Positions 1-6,674 of a stretch of 9,365 nt of DNA are shown here, one piece after another. Source of the stretch: Burkholderiales bacterium (GTDB lineage: Bacteria > Pseudomonadota > Gammaproteobacteria > Burkholderiales > Burkholderiaceae_C); assembly GCA_947458895.1 (NCBI GenBank), contig CANHBY010000021.1:1-9365 (forward strand). The letters run 5' to 3'. Below the pieces are notes generated by a model. The model was not told the DNA's origin. It searched no databases and saw only the letters and a list, made by a program, of their open reading frames with translations. The first letter of the stretch is position 1, and each line of letters opens with the position of its first letter. The translations under genes and the position numbers were made by a program.

Positions 1-350
1 AAGGCCTCCTTGAAATCCTGCCTCAGACCCAAGCCGTTTTCGTACATCAGACCCAAGCTGTATTGGGCCCCTGAATGGCCCTGATCCGCGGCCAATCGAT
101 ACCACTTCGCAGCCTCGTTCGTGTCTCTTCGGGTGCCTCGGCCATGGTAAAAAATCTCGCCGAGCGTGAACTGTGAAACAACATCACCCTTGGGGGCCTG
201 CAGCATGGATTCGCGCAGCGCCGTGGCGTAGTCTTGATTGCGATAGGCCTCGGTGGCTTGATCAAGCCCTGCCCAAGCAAACCTTGGCATCATGGCCAAG
301 GCAAATAACACGCTCAAGGCAATCGATAAGCTTCGGCCACGATATCTCAT
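1..350 (-). CDS. Sel1-repeat (SLR/TPR-like) exported protein, 5' part only
   Basis: This gene runs off the left edge; 116 codons are visible. Residues 1-27 look like a Sec signal peptide: an Arg-rich start (MRYRGR), a hydrophobic core and an AWA cleavage site before GLD. The mature part begins with a short helical stretch (about 28-56). It continues with a Sel1-type repeat at about 57-92 (FTLGEIFYHGRGT then AAKWYRLAADQGH) and a second from 93 (AQYSLGLMYENGLGL). Sel1 repeats form alpha-alpha solenoids that mediate protein-protein contacts, so a periplasmic scaffold or adaptor role is a reasonable inference, but no specific function can be given. The ATG at 348-350 is preceded by GAGGG about 5 bases upstream. 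The gene lies about 210 bases beyond the NUDIX gene on the same strand, probably as a separate transcription unit. The total number of repeats is unknown because the 3' end is missing. Confidence 0.85.
   Translation of the reverse strand, partial: MRYRGRSLSIALSVLFALAMMPRFAWAGLDQATEAYRNQDYATALRESMLQAPKGDVVSQFTLGEIFYHGRGTRRDTNEAAKWYRLAADQGHSGAQYSLGLMYENGLGLRQDFKEA
23..58. repeat. Short direct repeat, 12-mer twice within the Sel1 coding region
   Basis: The plus-strand 12-mer tcagacccaagc occurs at 23-34 and again at 47-58. The copies are 24 bases (8 codons) apart, so they are in frame. They encode the two similar LGL stretches of one Sel1 motif (SLGLMYENGLGLR). This is probably a consequence of the repetitive protein motif rather than a separate element. 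Confidence 0.5.
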
Positions 351-357
351 CTTCACC

Positions 358-380
358 CTCAGGCTGCGGAGGCTCCTGAG
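358..380 (-). promoter_or_regulatory. Possible leader hairpin covering the Sel1 gene ribosome-binding site
   Basis: An inverted repeat with 6-base arms (CTCAGG and CCTGAG, loop of 11 bases) ends 7 bases before the ATG of the Sel1-repeat gene. Its 3' arm overlaps the likely Shine-Dalgarno sequence GAGGG. If it folds in the mRNA it would partly mask the ribosome-binding site. The stem is short, so this is tentative. Confidence 0.3.
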
Positions 381-384
381 CTGT

Positions 385-412
385 AGTTTAGGCTGAGCCG
401 CATGGCGCGCAA
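385..412 (-). promoter_or_regulatory. Possible sigma-70 promoter for the Sel1-repeat gene
   Basis: On the minus strand TTGCGC (407-412) and TAAACT (385-390) are separated by 16 bases, giving a weak -35/-10 pair with 3 of 6 and 4 of 6 consensus matches. The -10 lies about 35 bases before the Sel1 start codon, a sensible distance. The match is weak; it is offered because a separate promoter is expected in this gap. Confidence 0.3.
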
Positions 413-541
413 GCGAGAGATACACGCAAAAATTGGACAGTTCATCGTTCGCACGAGAAATTCTCCAAGGCGGTGGGGGTGTGCTCGTTCCGCAGACAGG
501 TCCAGCGCTACCCCATGGGAGGGTGTTTCAGACCAGAAGCC

Positions 542-556
542 GCAGGACAGGCCTGC
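542..556 (-). terminator. Small hairpin just after the NUDIX stop, weak terminator candidate
   Basis: GCAGG and CCTGC form a 5-base stem with a 5-base loop, starting 2 bases after the TGA of the NUDIX gene. No run of T follows on the transcript, so it does not meet the pattern of a classical intrinsic terminator. It is recorded because it is the only stem close to the presumed end of the operon. Confidence 0.2.
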
Positions 557-558
557 AT

Positions 559-1143
559 TCAGCCTCCAGGGCGCCAATCGAGCAGCCAGCGCCCCTCGCG
601 CCAGTGACGCAGCCACAACAACCCAATGAGGGTCTTGGCATCGGTGAGTTCGCCTCGGCAGGCCTGGCCCTCAAGCTCTTCCAGGGTGGCGGTGAAGAGC
701 TCGATGAACTCACCGTCGTCGAGCCGAGAGGGCCCAGCGGTCAGTCCTCTGGCAAACCATATTTCGATGGCTTCATCGGAATAGGCAATGGCATTGTGGA
801 GCACTCCCGCCCGAGCCCATTCAGCGGCCTGATAGCCTGTTTCTTCCAGCAATTCACGCTGGGCACATGTCAGGGTGCTTTCTGCGTTGTCGAGCTTGCC
901 TGCCGGAAACTCGATCATCACTTGGTGAAGCGGGTAGCGAAACTGCCGCTCCATGACAAAGCGCCCATCATCCAAGATGGGCACAATCATCACGGCACCA
1001 GGGTGCACGATGTACTCACGTGAGGCCAAACCACCGTCAGGCAGCCTCACCTCGTCACGGCGAACATCCAGGAAACCCCCGCGGTAAACCTGCTCGCTGC
1101 GAACAGGTTCTTCATGCAAATGAGCATCAGACTTGGGTGTCAC
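559..1143 (-). CDS. NUDIX hydrolase, ADP-ribose pyrophosphatase type
   Basis: The protein (194 residues from this start) carries a complete Nudix box at about residues 82-104: G, five residues, E, seven residues, then RELLEETGY. This is the Mg2+-binding catalytic motif of enzymes that cleave nucleoside diphosphates linked to another group. The preceding strands (REYIVHPGAVMIVPIL, then QFRYPLHQVMIEFPAGK) and the following SDE motif resemble the ADP-ribose pyrophosphatase (NudF-like) branch, which converts ADP-ribose to AMP and ribose 5-phosphate in the cytoplasm. Substrate assignment is by family resemblance only. The frame is open back to a TTG at 1161, but that codon has no ribosome-binding site and follows an in-frame TAG. 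The GTG at 1141-1143 has AGGG 7 bases upstream and gives a start (MTPKSDAHL) that looks normal for the family, so I chose it. It begins 39 bases after nuoN and is very likely co-transcribed. Confidence 0.9.
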   Translation of the reverse strand: MTPKSDAHLHEEPVRSEQVYRGGFLDVRRDEVRLPDGGLASREYIVHPGAVMIVPILDDGRFVMERQFRYPLHQVMIEFPAGKLDNAESTLTCAQRELLEETGYQAAEWARAGVLHNAIAYSDEAIEIWFARGLTAGPSRLDDGEFIELFTATLEELEGQACRGELTDAKTLIGLLWLRHWREGRWLLDWRPGG

Positions 1144-1150
1144 AGGTACG

Positions 1151-1154
1151 CCCT
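1151..1154 (-). promoter_or_regulatory. Ribosome-binding site deciding the NUDIX start
   Basis: AGGG lies 7 bases before the GTG at 1141-1143. No comparable purine run precedes the alternative TTG at 1159-1161. This favours the GTG start and a 194-residue product over a 200-residue one. Confidence 0.5.
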
Positions 1155-1182
1155 GGAGCAAACGCTACGGCGCATGTTTTAC

Positions 1183-2673
1183 TCAGGAGCTCAGGGCCTT
1201 GAGAACCGCCTGCGAGCACAAGGCCATCAAGCCACCAGGAAGTATCCCCAGGGCCAGCACCGCCAAACCATTGAGTGACAGCACCAGCCGGGCATCTCCG
1301 CAGCCCCCAATCGGTGAGAGGTTGGTGGGCTCGTCGAAGAACATGACCTTGACCACGCGCAGATAATAGAAGGCACCAATCAGCGAGAGCAACACAGCAG
1401 CGACCGCCATGGCAATGTAGAACGATTGGCCCGTGGTAATCAGGGCCTGGAGAACTGCCAACTTGGCATAGAACCCCACCGTGGGTGGCAAACCGGCCAA
1501 GGAGAACATGAAAATGGCCATGACGGCGGCAAACCAAGGGCTGCGGCGGGCCAGGCCCTTGAGATCAGTGAGGTTTTCGCTCTCAAAGCCTTCACGCGAC
1601 AACAACATGATCAAGCCAAAGGTCCCCAAGGTGGTGAGCACATAGCTGACCAGGTAAAACATGGCGGAGCCATAACCGTTGGCGGCAGAGGCGGTCGTGA
1701 ACTGCACCACTGTGGGCGTAAAGCCGAGCAACATGAAACCGATCTGGGCAATCGTTGAGTAAGCCAGCATGCGCTTCAAGTTGGTCTGCGCGATGGCGGC
1801 CAAATTACCCACGAGCAAAGAGCAGAAGGCCAGCACCATCAGCATTTGTTGCCAATCAACCGCCAAGCCTGACATGCCCTCGACCAGCAAGCGAAAAGTC
1901 AGGGCGAAAGCGGCCAGTTTGGGCGCGCCAGCAATCAACAACGTGACGCCTGTGGGAGCGCCTTGGTAAACGTCAGGGACCCACATGTGAAACGGTACAG
2001 CACCCAGCTTGAAGGCCAAACCAGACACCACAAACACCAGACCCAGCGTCAGCACCGCACGGTTGATGGTGCCCTCCGAGATCGCGGCGAACACCTCAGG
2101 AATCGTGAGCGAACCTGTTGCGCCGTAAATCATGGAAAGGCCATAAAGCAGAAAACCACTGGCCAGGGCGCCAAGCACAAAATACTTCATGGCAGCTTCG
2201 GTGGCATTCGCATTGTCTCGGCGCATGGCTGTGAGCGCGTAGAGCGACAAGCTCATCAACTCGAGACCCAGGTAGGTGACCAGAAAATGATTCGCCGACA
2301 GCATGATGTAAATGCCGAGCAAGGCAAACATCGACAAGGAAAACAACTCGCCTTTGAGCAGGCCATGGATTTCGGCATAGGCGCGGGTGTAAACCAGCGT
2401 GATCATCAAAGCTGAGGCCGAGAAAAACCCGAGCAGGTGCCCCAGCGGATCCGAAACCACCATGCCGCCCATGGCGTAGCCCGATTCGCCCACCTCGAAA
2501 AGCCACCAATGCAATATCGCTGTGATCGCCACAGAGAACTGGGTCAACCAGTAGGTTGTGGCGCGCTTGGGGTGCTTGAGCCAAAGGTCTGCAAGGGTGA
2601 CCACCAGGGCAGCGCACAGCAAGGCCACTTCAGGCAGAAGATCAGAGAGGGTGTTTAACCAGTCCATGTTCAT
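1183..2673 (-). CDS. nuoN: NADH-quinone oxidoreductase subunit N (antiporter-like proton pump)
   Basis: NuoN is one of three Mrp-antiporter-like membrane subunits that translocate protons in complex I. The sequence (496 residues) is hydrophobic throughout, with about 14 predicted membrane helices. The key charged residues are in place: Glu138 in YLGLELMSLSLYAL, Lys222 in LAFKLGAVPFHMWVPD, Lys252 in AGAPKLAAF and Lys404 in GFYAKLAV. These correspond to E133, K217, K247 and K395 of the E. coli protein, and the spacing from Glu138 to Lys252 is identical. The frame extends up to a TTG at 2715, but the ATG at 2671-2673 (MNMDWLNTLSDLLPEV) fits the family better; a second ATG lies two codons later. 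None of these starts has a clear Shine-Dalgarno sequence. It is the last nuo gene, with an unusually long 96-base spacer to nuoM and 39 bases to the NUDIX gene. Confidence 0.96.
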   Translation of the reverse strand: MNMDWLNTLSDLLPEVALLCAALVVTLADLWLKHPKRATTYWLTQFSVAITAILHWWLFEVGESGYAMGGMVVSDPLGHLLGFFSASALMITLVYTRAYAEIHGLLKGELFSLSMFALLGIYIMLSANHFLVTYLGLELMSLSLYALTAMRRDNANATEAAMKYFVLGALASGFLLYGLSMIYGATGSLTIPEVFAAISEGTINRAVLTLGLVFVVSGLAFKLGAVPFHMWVPDVYQGAPTGVTLLIAGAPKLAAFALTFRLLVEGMSGLAVDWQQMLMVLAFCSLLVGNLAAIAQTNLKRMLAYSTIAQIGFMLLGFTPTVVQFTTASAANGYGSAMFYLVSYVLTTLGTFGLIMLLSREGFESENLTDLKGLARRSPWFAAVMAIFMFSLAGLPPTVGFYAKLAVLQALITTGQSFYIAMAVAAVLLSLIGAFYYLRVVKVMFFDEPTNLSPIGGCGDARLVLSLNGLAVLALGILPGGLMALCSQAVLKALSS

Positions 2674-2708
2674 GGTGTTCAAAGGCACGCTGGTAAGTAA
2701 AAACGGGT

Positions 2709-2739
2709 GCGACAAACGCTACAACGAGTTTTCTGTCGC
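2709..2739 (-). promoter_or_regulatory. Possible hairpin in the nuoM-nuoN spacer
   Basis: On the transcript the arms GCGACAGA (2732-2739) and TTTGTCGC (2709-2716) can pair over 8 positions (one G-T pair) around a 15-base loop. The stem lies about 35 bases before the nuoN ATG, in the only long spacer of the operon. There is no T run, so it is not an intrinsic terminator. It could affect mRNA processing or nuoN translation, or have no role. Confidence 0.35.
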
Positions 2740-2769
2740 GGTGTAAGCCGGCGTTAGCAAGCAAAGCTG

Positions 2770-4254
2770 TCAGCGAGGCTGAGGCAACTTGGAAACTGAA
2801 ACGTGCTTCAAGAGTTCGGTCACAGACACATGCATCGTGTCTGTAAAGGGCTTGGGGTAGATGCCCATGACCAACACAGCAATCGCCAGAAGGCTCAACA
2901 TCAGCTTTTCCCGGCCGTTGATGTCTGTCAGCTCACGAACGTGCTCATTGGTCACGGGACCGAAGTAAACGCGCTTGACCATCCACAAGGTGTAGGCCGC
3001 ACCAAAAATCAAGGTGGTGGCAGCCAAAGCGCCGACCATGAAGTTGAACTGAACAGCACCCAAAATGACCATCCACTCGCCCACGAACCCCGCCGTGCCT
3101 GGCAAGCCGCAGTTGGCCATTGCAAAAAACACCGCAAAGGCGGCAAAGGTGGGCATGGAGTTTACTACACCGCCATAGCTGGCAATCTCTCGGGAGTGCA
3201 CTCGGTCATAGAGAACCCCAATACACAGGAACATGGCGCCAGATACAAACCCGTGGGAAATCATTTGAACCAGGCCACCCGATACGCCCAGCTCATTGAA
3301 CATGAAGAAGCCCAAGGTGACGAAACCCATGTGCGCAATACTGGAGTAGGCCACCAGCTTTTTCATGTCTTGCTGCACCAGCGCAACCAAGCCAATGTAG
3401 AGCACCGCCACAAGTGACAGCGAGATGATCAGCCAGCTCCACTCCGTTGCTGCGTCGGGGGTGATGGGCAGCGAGAAGCGCAGAAACCCATAGGCGCCCA
3501 GCTTCAACATGATGGCGGCTAGCACCACCGAGCCGCCCGTAGGCGCCTCAACGTGAGCATCAGGTAACCAAGTGTGAACAGGCCACATGGGCACCTTCAC
3601 GGCAAATGCTGCAAAGAAGGCGAAGAACAGCAACGTCTGGGCCGTCATGGGCAAGGGAAGCTGCTTCCAATCCAGGATGCTGAAGCTGCCACCCGAGGCG
3701 AAATACAGGTAGATCAGGGCCACCAACATCAGCAACGAACCGGCCAGCGTGTAGAGGAAAAACTTAAAGGCCGCATAAACCCTGCGTGGCCCACCCCAGA
3801 CACCAATGATGAGGTACATCGGGATGAGCGTGGCCTCAAAAAAGATGTAGAACAGCAGGGCATCAAGCGCAGAAAACACGCCCACCATGATGCCGGAGAG
3901 AATCAGGAAGGCGCCCATGTACTGATTGACGCGCTCCGTGATTACTTCCCAACCCGCAATCACCACGATGATCGTGATGAATGCAGTCAGCAAAACGAAC
4001 CACACAGAGATGCCATCCACACCCAGGTGATAGCGCACATGAAGGTTGTAAACCCAGGCCAAATTTTCCTGGAACTGCATGGCTGCAGTGCTGTTGTCAA
4101 AGCCCAAAATCAAGGGCACTGTCACCGCGAAGCTGGCCACCGCTGACAGCAGGGCGAGCCAGCGAACCAAGCGAGCCTGTTCGGGGCGCCCTAAAGCCAA
4201 GAGTAAGAGACCGGACAAAATGGGCAGCCAAATGGCCAAACTCAACAAATACAT
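2770..4254 (-). CDS. nuoM: NADH-quinone oxidoreductase subunit M (antiporter-like proton pump)
   Basis: NuoM is the middle antiporter-like pump of the complex I membrane arm. The 494-residue protein has about 14 membrane helices. It keeps the residues of the central charged axis: Glu140 in FYIFFEATLIPMYL, Lys220 in FAVKVPMWPVHTWLPDAH, Lys251 in IMLKLGAYGFLRF, His308 in SSIAHMGF, His334 in MISHGFVSGAMF and Glu393 in GFVGEWMV. From Lys220 to Glu393 the spacing equals that of E. coli NuoM (K234, K265, H322, H348, E407). The ATG at 4252-4254 has GGAG 9 bases upstream (4264-4267), in the 22-base spacer after nuoL. The last codons and the TGA lie in a small 5-base-stem palindrome (2770-2782) that is probably incidental. 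Confidence 0.98.
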   Translation of the reverse strand: MYLLSLAIWLPILSGLLLLALGRPEQARLVRWLALLSAVASFAVTVPLILGFDNSTAAMQFQENLAWVYNLHVRYHLGVDGISVWFVLLTAFITIIVVIAGWEVITERVNQYMGAFLILSGIMVGVFSALDALLFYIFFEATLIPMYLIIGVWGGPRRVYAAFKFFLYTLAGSLLMLVALIYLYFASGGSFSILDWKQLPLPMTAQTLLFFAFFAAFAVKVPMWPVHTWLPDAHVEAPTGGSVVLAAIMLKLGAYGFLRFSLPITPDAATEWSWLIISLSLVAVLYIGLVALVQQDMKKLVAYSSIAHMGFVTLGFFMFNELGVSGGLVQMISHGFVSGAMFLCIGVLYDRVHSREIASYGGVVNSMPTFAAFAVFFAMANCGLPGTAGFVGEWMVILGAVQFNFMVGALAATTLIFGAAYTLWMVKRVYFGPVTNEHVRELTDINGREKLMLSLLAIAVLVMGIYPKPFTDTMHVSVTELLKHVSVSKLPQPR

Positions 4255-4276
4255 TTTCTTATTCTCCGCGGCCTGA

Positions 4277-6304
4277 TCAGAAAGACCTGCCCAACAGGCT
4301 GCTCAAGTGGGGCCACAGTTGCCAGGTCATTAAGCCAATGACCCCCACAATCATGACCAGCGCGTACCAATAAAGATGGCCGGTTTGCACCAGGCGCACC
4401 ATGGAGGCAAACATCCCAACGGTCCGTGCTGAGCCGTTGATCACCAAGCCATCGATCAAGCCCACATCTCCAACCTTCCAAAGGCCCTTGCCTAAGAGCC
4501 TTGCACCAGCGGCCAAAATGTTTTCGTTGAACCAGTCCATGTAGTACTTGTTCTCGAGCACGCGGTTGATGAAACCGGTTTTAGCCTTGATGGCTGCAGG
4601 CACCTGGGGGTACACCATGTAAAACAAGTAGGCCGTGACAACGCCAGAAAGCGCGAGCCAGAACGGCAGGGTTTGCAGGGAATGCAAGCCCATTTGAAAC
4701 GCGCCTTGAAACTTCCCGGCCAGCACCTTCATGGCCGGATGCAGGTCTTCGCGCACAAAGATGGCATCTTTGAAAAAGTCACCATACAGCATGTACTCGA
4801 TGGTTAAGTAGCCCACCAACACAGACGGCACAGCCAACAACACCAAGGGCAAGGTGACCACCCAAGGAGACTCATGGGGTTCGTGCACGCCATGGTGGTC
4901 GTCATGATGGTCATGCTCTGCGGGGAAGGGTTTGTGGCGGAAATTTTCCTTCCCGTGGAAAACCAGGAAGTACATGCGGAACGAGTAAAACGCCGTCACG
5001 AAGACACCCGCGAGCACGGCAAAATTAGCAAAACCTGCGCCCCACAATTGGCTCACATGCTCTGCCTCAATGATGCTGTCCTTAGAGAAAAAGCCCGAGA
5101 AAAACGGCGTGCCAATCAGGGCCAATGAGCCGAGCAAGGACGTGATCCAGGTGATGGGCATGTACTTGCGCAGGCCACCCATGTTGCGGATGTCTTGATC
5201 GTGGTGCATGCCGATGATGACCGAGCCTGCCCCAAGGAAAAGCAGTGCCTTGAAGAACGCATGGGTCATCAGGTGGAACACGGCCACCGAGTAGGCTGAG
5301 GCACCCAGCGCCACGGTCATGTAGCCCAGCTGTGAGAGCGTGGAGTAGGCAACCACCCGCTTGATGTCGTTTTGAATCACGCCCATGAAGCCCATGAACA
5401 ACGCGGTGATCGCGCCAATCACCATGACAAAGCTCAAAGCGGTGTCAGAGAGCTCAAACAGGGGCGACATGCGAGCCACCATGAAAATACCTGCCGTGAC
5501 CATGGTAGCCGCGTGAATCAGCGCCGAAATCGGGGTGGGGCCTTCCATGGAATCAGGCAGCCAAACATGCAAGGGGAACTGGGCGCTCTTGCCCATGGCA
5601 CCAATGAACAGACAAATGCAGATCACCGTGATGAGCATCCAGCTGGTGCCGGGAAACATGTACTTGGCGAGGAAGTCGGCCTTGGAAAAGACCTCGATGT
5701 AGTTGAGCGTGCCAGCGAAAGCCACAATCAAACCAATGCCCAAGATGAAACCGAAGTCACCCACGCGGTTGACCAAAAAGGCCTTCATGTTGGCAAACAC
5801 CGCCGTAGGTTTTTGGTGCCAAAAACCGATCAGCAGATACGAGACTAAACCCACCGCTTCCCAGCCAAAGAATAACTGCAGGAGGTTGTTGCTCATCACC
5901 AGCATCAGCATGGCGAAGGTGAACAATGAGATGTAGCTGAAGAAGCGTTGATAGCCGGGGTCTTCAGACATGTAGCCGATGGTGTAGATGTGCACCATCA
6001 ACGACACAAATGTCACCACACACATCATCATGGCCGAGAGGCCATCGATCATGAAGCCCACTTCCATCTTGAGGCCCCCCAGCGCCATCCACTCATACAG
6101 GGTGGCGTTGAAGCGAGCTCCCTCCAGCACTACATCTCTGAGCACGCTGGCGGAGATCAGGAAGGAGATGAGCACACCCAGAATAGTGAAGACATGGGCG
6201 CCGCGCCGACCCACCGCGCGGCCCAGGAAGCCTGCAATGACAGCGCCCGCCAGAGGTGCCAGTGGCACCGCCAGCAACAATTGTTGCGAAAGTTGTGTAG
6301 CCAT
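4277..6304 (-). CDS. nuoL: NADH-quinone oxidoreductase subunit L (distal antiporter-like proton pump)
   Basis: NuoL is the distal pump subunit of complex I and carries the long lateral helix running along the membrane arm. The 675-residue protein is longer than the 613 residues of E. coli NuoL. The signature region around 239-268 (MGKSAQFPLHVWLPDSMEG, then ISALIHAATMVTAG) is nearly invariant in the family. Key residues visible are Glu149 in FFGWEAVG, Lys239 in GAMGKSAQ, His344 and His348 in FHLMTHAFFKALLF, Lys352 in the same motif, and Lys408-Asp409 in GFFSKD. A soluble loop at about 451-480 is very rich in histidine. The C-terminal third (about 580-640, NKYYMDWFNE onward) fits the lateral helix and final anchor. 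The ATG at 6302-6304 lies 28 bases after nuoK and has no clear Shine-Dalgarno sequence. Confidence 0.98.
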   Translation of the reverse strand: MATQLSQQLLLAVPLAPLAGAVIAGFLGRAVGRRGAHVFTILGVLISFLISASVLRDVVLEGARFNATLYEWMALGGLKMEVGFMIDGLSAMMMCVVTFVSLMVHIYTIGYMSEDPGYQRFFSYISLFTFAMLMLVMSNNLLQLFFGWEAVGLVSYLLIGFWHQKPTAVFANMKAFLVNRVGDFGFILGIGLIVAFAGTLNYIEVFSKADFLAKYMFPGTSWMLITVICICLFIGAMGKSAQFPLHVWLPDSMEGPTPISALIHAATMVTAGIFMVARMSPLFELSDTALSFVMVIGAITALFMGFMGVIQNDIKRVVAYSTLSQLGYMTVALGASAYSVAVFHLMTHAFFKALLFLGAGSVIIGMHHDQDIRNMGGLRKYMPITWITSLLGSLALIGTPFFSGFFSKDSIIEAEHVSQLWGAGFANFAVLAGVFVTAFYSFRMYFLVFHGKENFRHKPFPAEHDHHDDHHGVHEPHESPWVVTLPLVLLAVPSVLVGYLTIEYMLYGDFFKDAIFVREDLHPAMKVLAGKFQGAFQMGLHSLQTLPFWLALSGVVTAYLFYMVYPQVPAAIKAKTGFINRVLENKYYMDWFNENILAAGARLLGKGLWKVGDVGLIDGLVINGSARTVGMFASMVRLVQTGHLYWYALVMIVGVIGLMTWQLWPHLSSLLGRSF

Positions 6305-6332
6305 GTTGTTGTGATTTTTCGGGTGTACGGAC

Positions 6333-6674
6333 TCAGCCTTTGAGGGTGTCCATCTCTTCGACGCTGATGTTTGCGCGATTACGGAACAGCACCACCAAAA
6401 TCGCCAGGCCGATGGCCGCCTCGGCGGCAGCCACCGTCAGGATGAAGAACACGAAGACCTGCCCGGCCATCCGGTCATCAGCCAATGGCAAATAATGCGA
6501 GAAAGCAATAAAGTTGGTGTTGACCGCCAAAAGCATCAGCTCAATGGCCATGAGCAGAACGATCAAGTTCTTGCGATTCAGAAAAATACCCACCACAGAC
6601 AGGGCGAACAAAATAGCCCCGAGGGTCAGGTAATGTCCCAAGGCCAATTGGCCCAAATTGGCGCTCAAACTCAT
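6333..6674 (-). CDS. nuoK: NADH-quinone oxidoreductase subunit K
   Basis: NuoK (homologue of mitochondrial ND4L) is a three-helix membrane subunit that continues the charged axis from the quinone site to the pumps. The two essential glutamates are Glu45 in [13 protein letters not shown] and Glu85 in [12 protein letters not shown], matching E36 and E72 of E. coli. [12 protein letters not shown] before the first is typical. At 113 residues it is longer than the roughly 100 usual for the family. The extra length is an N-terminal segment ([11 protein letters not shown] before LGHYLTLG) and a somewhat longer loop after helix 2 ([12 protein letters not shown]). The ATG overlaps the nuoJ stop as ATGA and has a strong AGGAG 7 bases upstream, so this start is well supported and translation is probably coupled to nuoJ. 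Confidence 0.97.
   Translation of the reverse strand: MSLSANLGQLALGHYLTLGAILFALSVVGIFLNRKNLIVLLMAIELMLLAVNTNFIAFSHYLPLADDRMAGQVFVFFILTVAAAEAAIGLAILVVLFRNRANISVEEMDTLKG

Larger units (their letters stand above)
351..558. other. Gene-free gap between the NUDIX gene and the Sel1-repeat gene
   Basis: I see no convincing gene here on either strand. An open frame on the minus strand (359-616) overlaps the end of the NUDIX gene in another frame and shows no recognisable domain. Reading along the transcript, the gap holds a short hairpin just after the NUDIX stop, an imperfect dyad at 455-465 (GAGAA-T-TTCTC on the minus strand), a weak promoter-like pair at 385-412, and an inverted repeat just before the Sel1 start. 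It probably contains the end of the nuo-NUDIX transcript and the promoter and leader of the Sel1 gene. Confidence 0.6.

Noticed and set aside
455..465. Operator-like dyad GAGAA-T-TTCTC
   Set aside because: Five-base arms are common by chance and no regulator gene or second copy is nearby.
542..556. Strong intrinsic terminator for the nuo operon
   Set aside because: Only a 5-base stem with no T run is present, so it is kept as a low-confidence candidate rather than a definite terminator.
359..616. 85-codon minus-strand frame in the gap after the NUDIX gene
   Set aside because: It overlaps the NUDIX 3' end in another frame, lacks a ribosome-binding site I can see, and its product shows no recognisable domain.
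433..1023. 196-codon open frame on the plus strand opposite the NUDIX gene
   Set aside because: The minus strand encodes a complete Nudix box over the same interval; the plus-strand product is low in complexity and resembles no known family.
2674..2715. Upstream TTG start for nuoN giving 14 extra residues
   Set aside because: TTG is a rare start, there is no Shine-Dalgarno sequence, and the added residues (MSHPFLLTSVPLNT) are not typical of NuoN; the ATG at 2673 fits better.
2803..3417. 204-codon open frame on the plus strand opposite nuoM
   Set aside because: It is His/Gln-rich, as expected from reading membrane-protein codons in reverse, and nuoM is unambiguous here.
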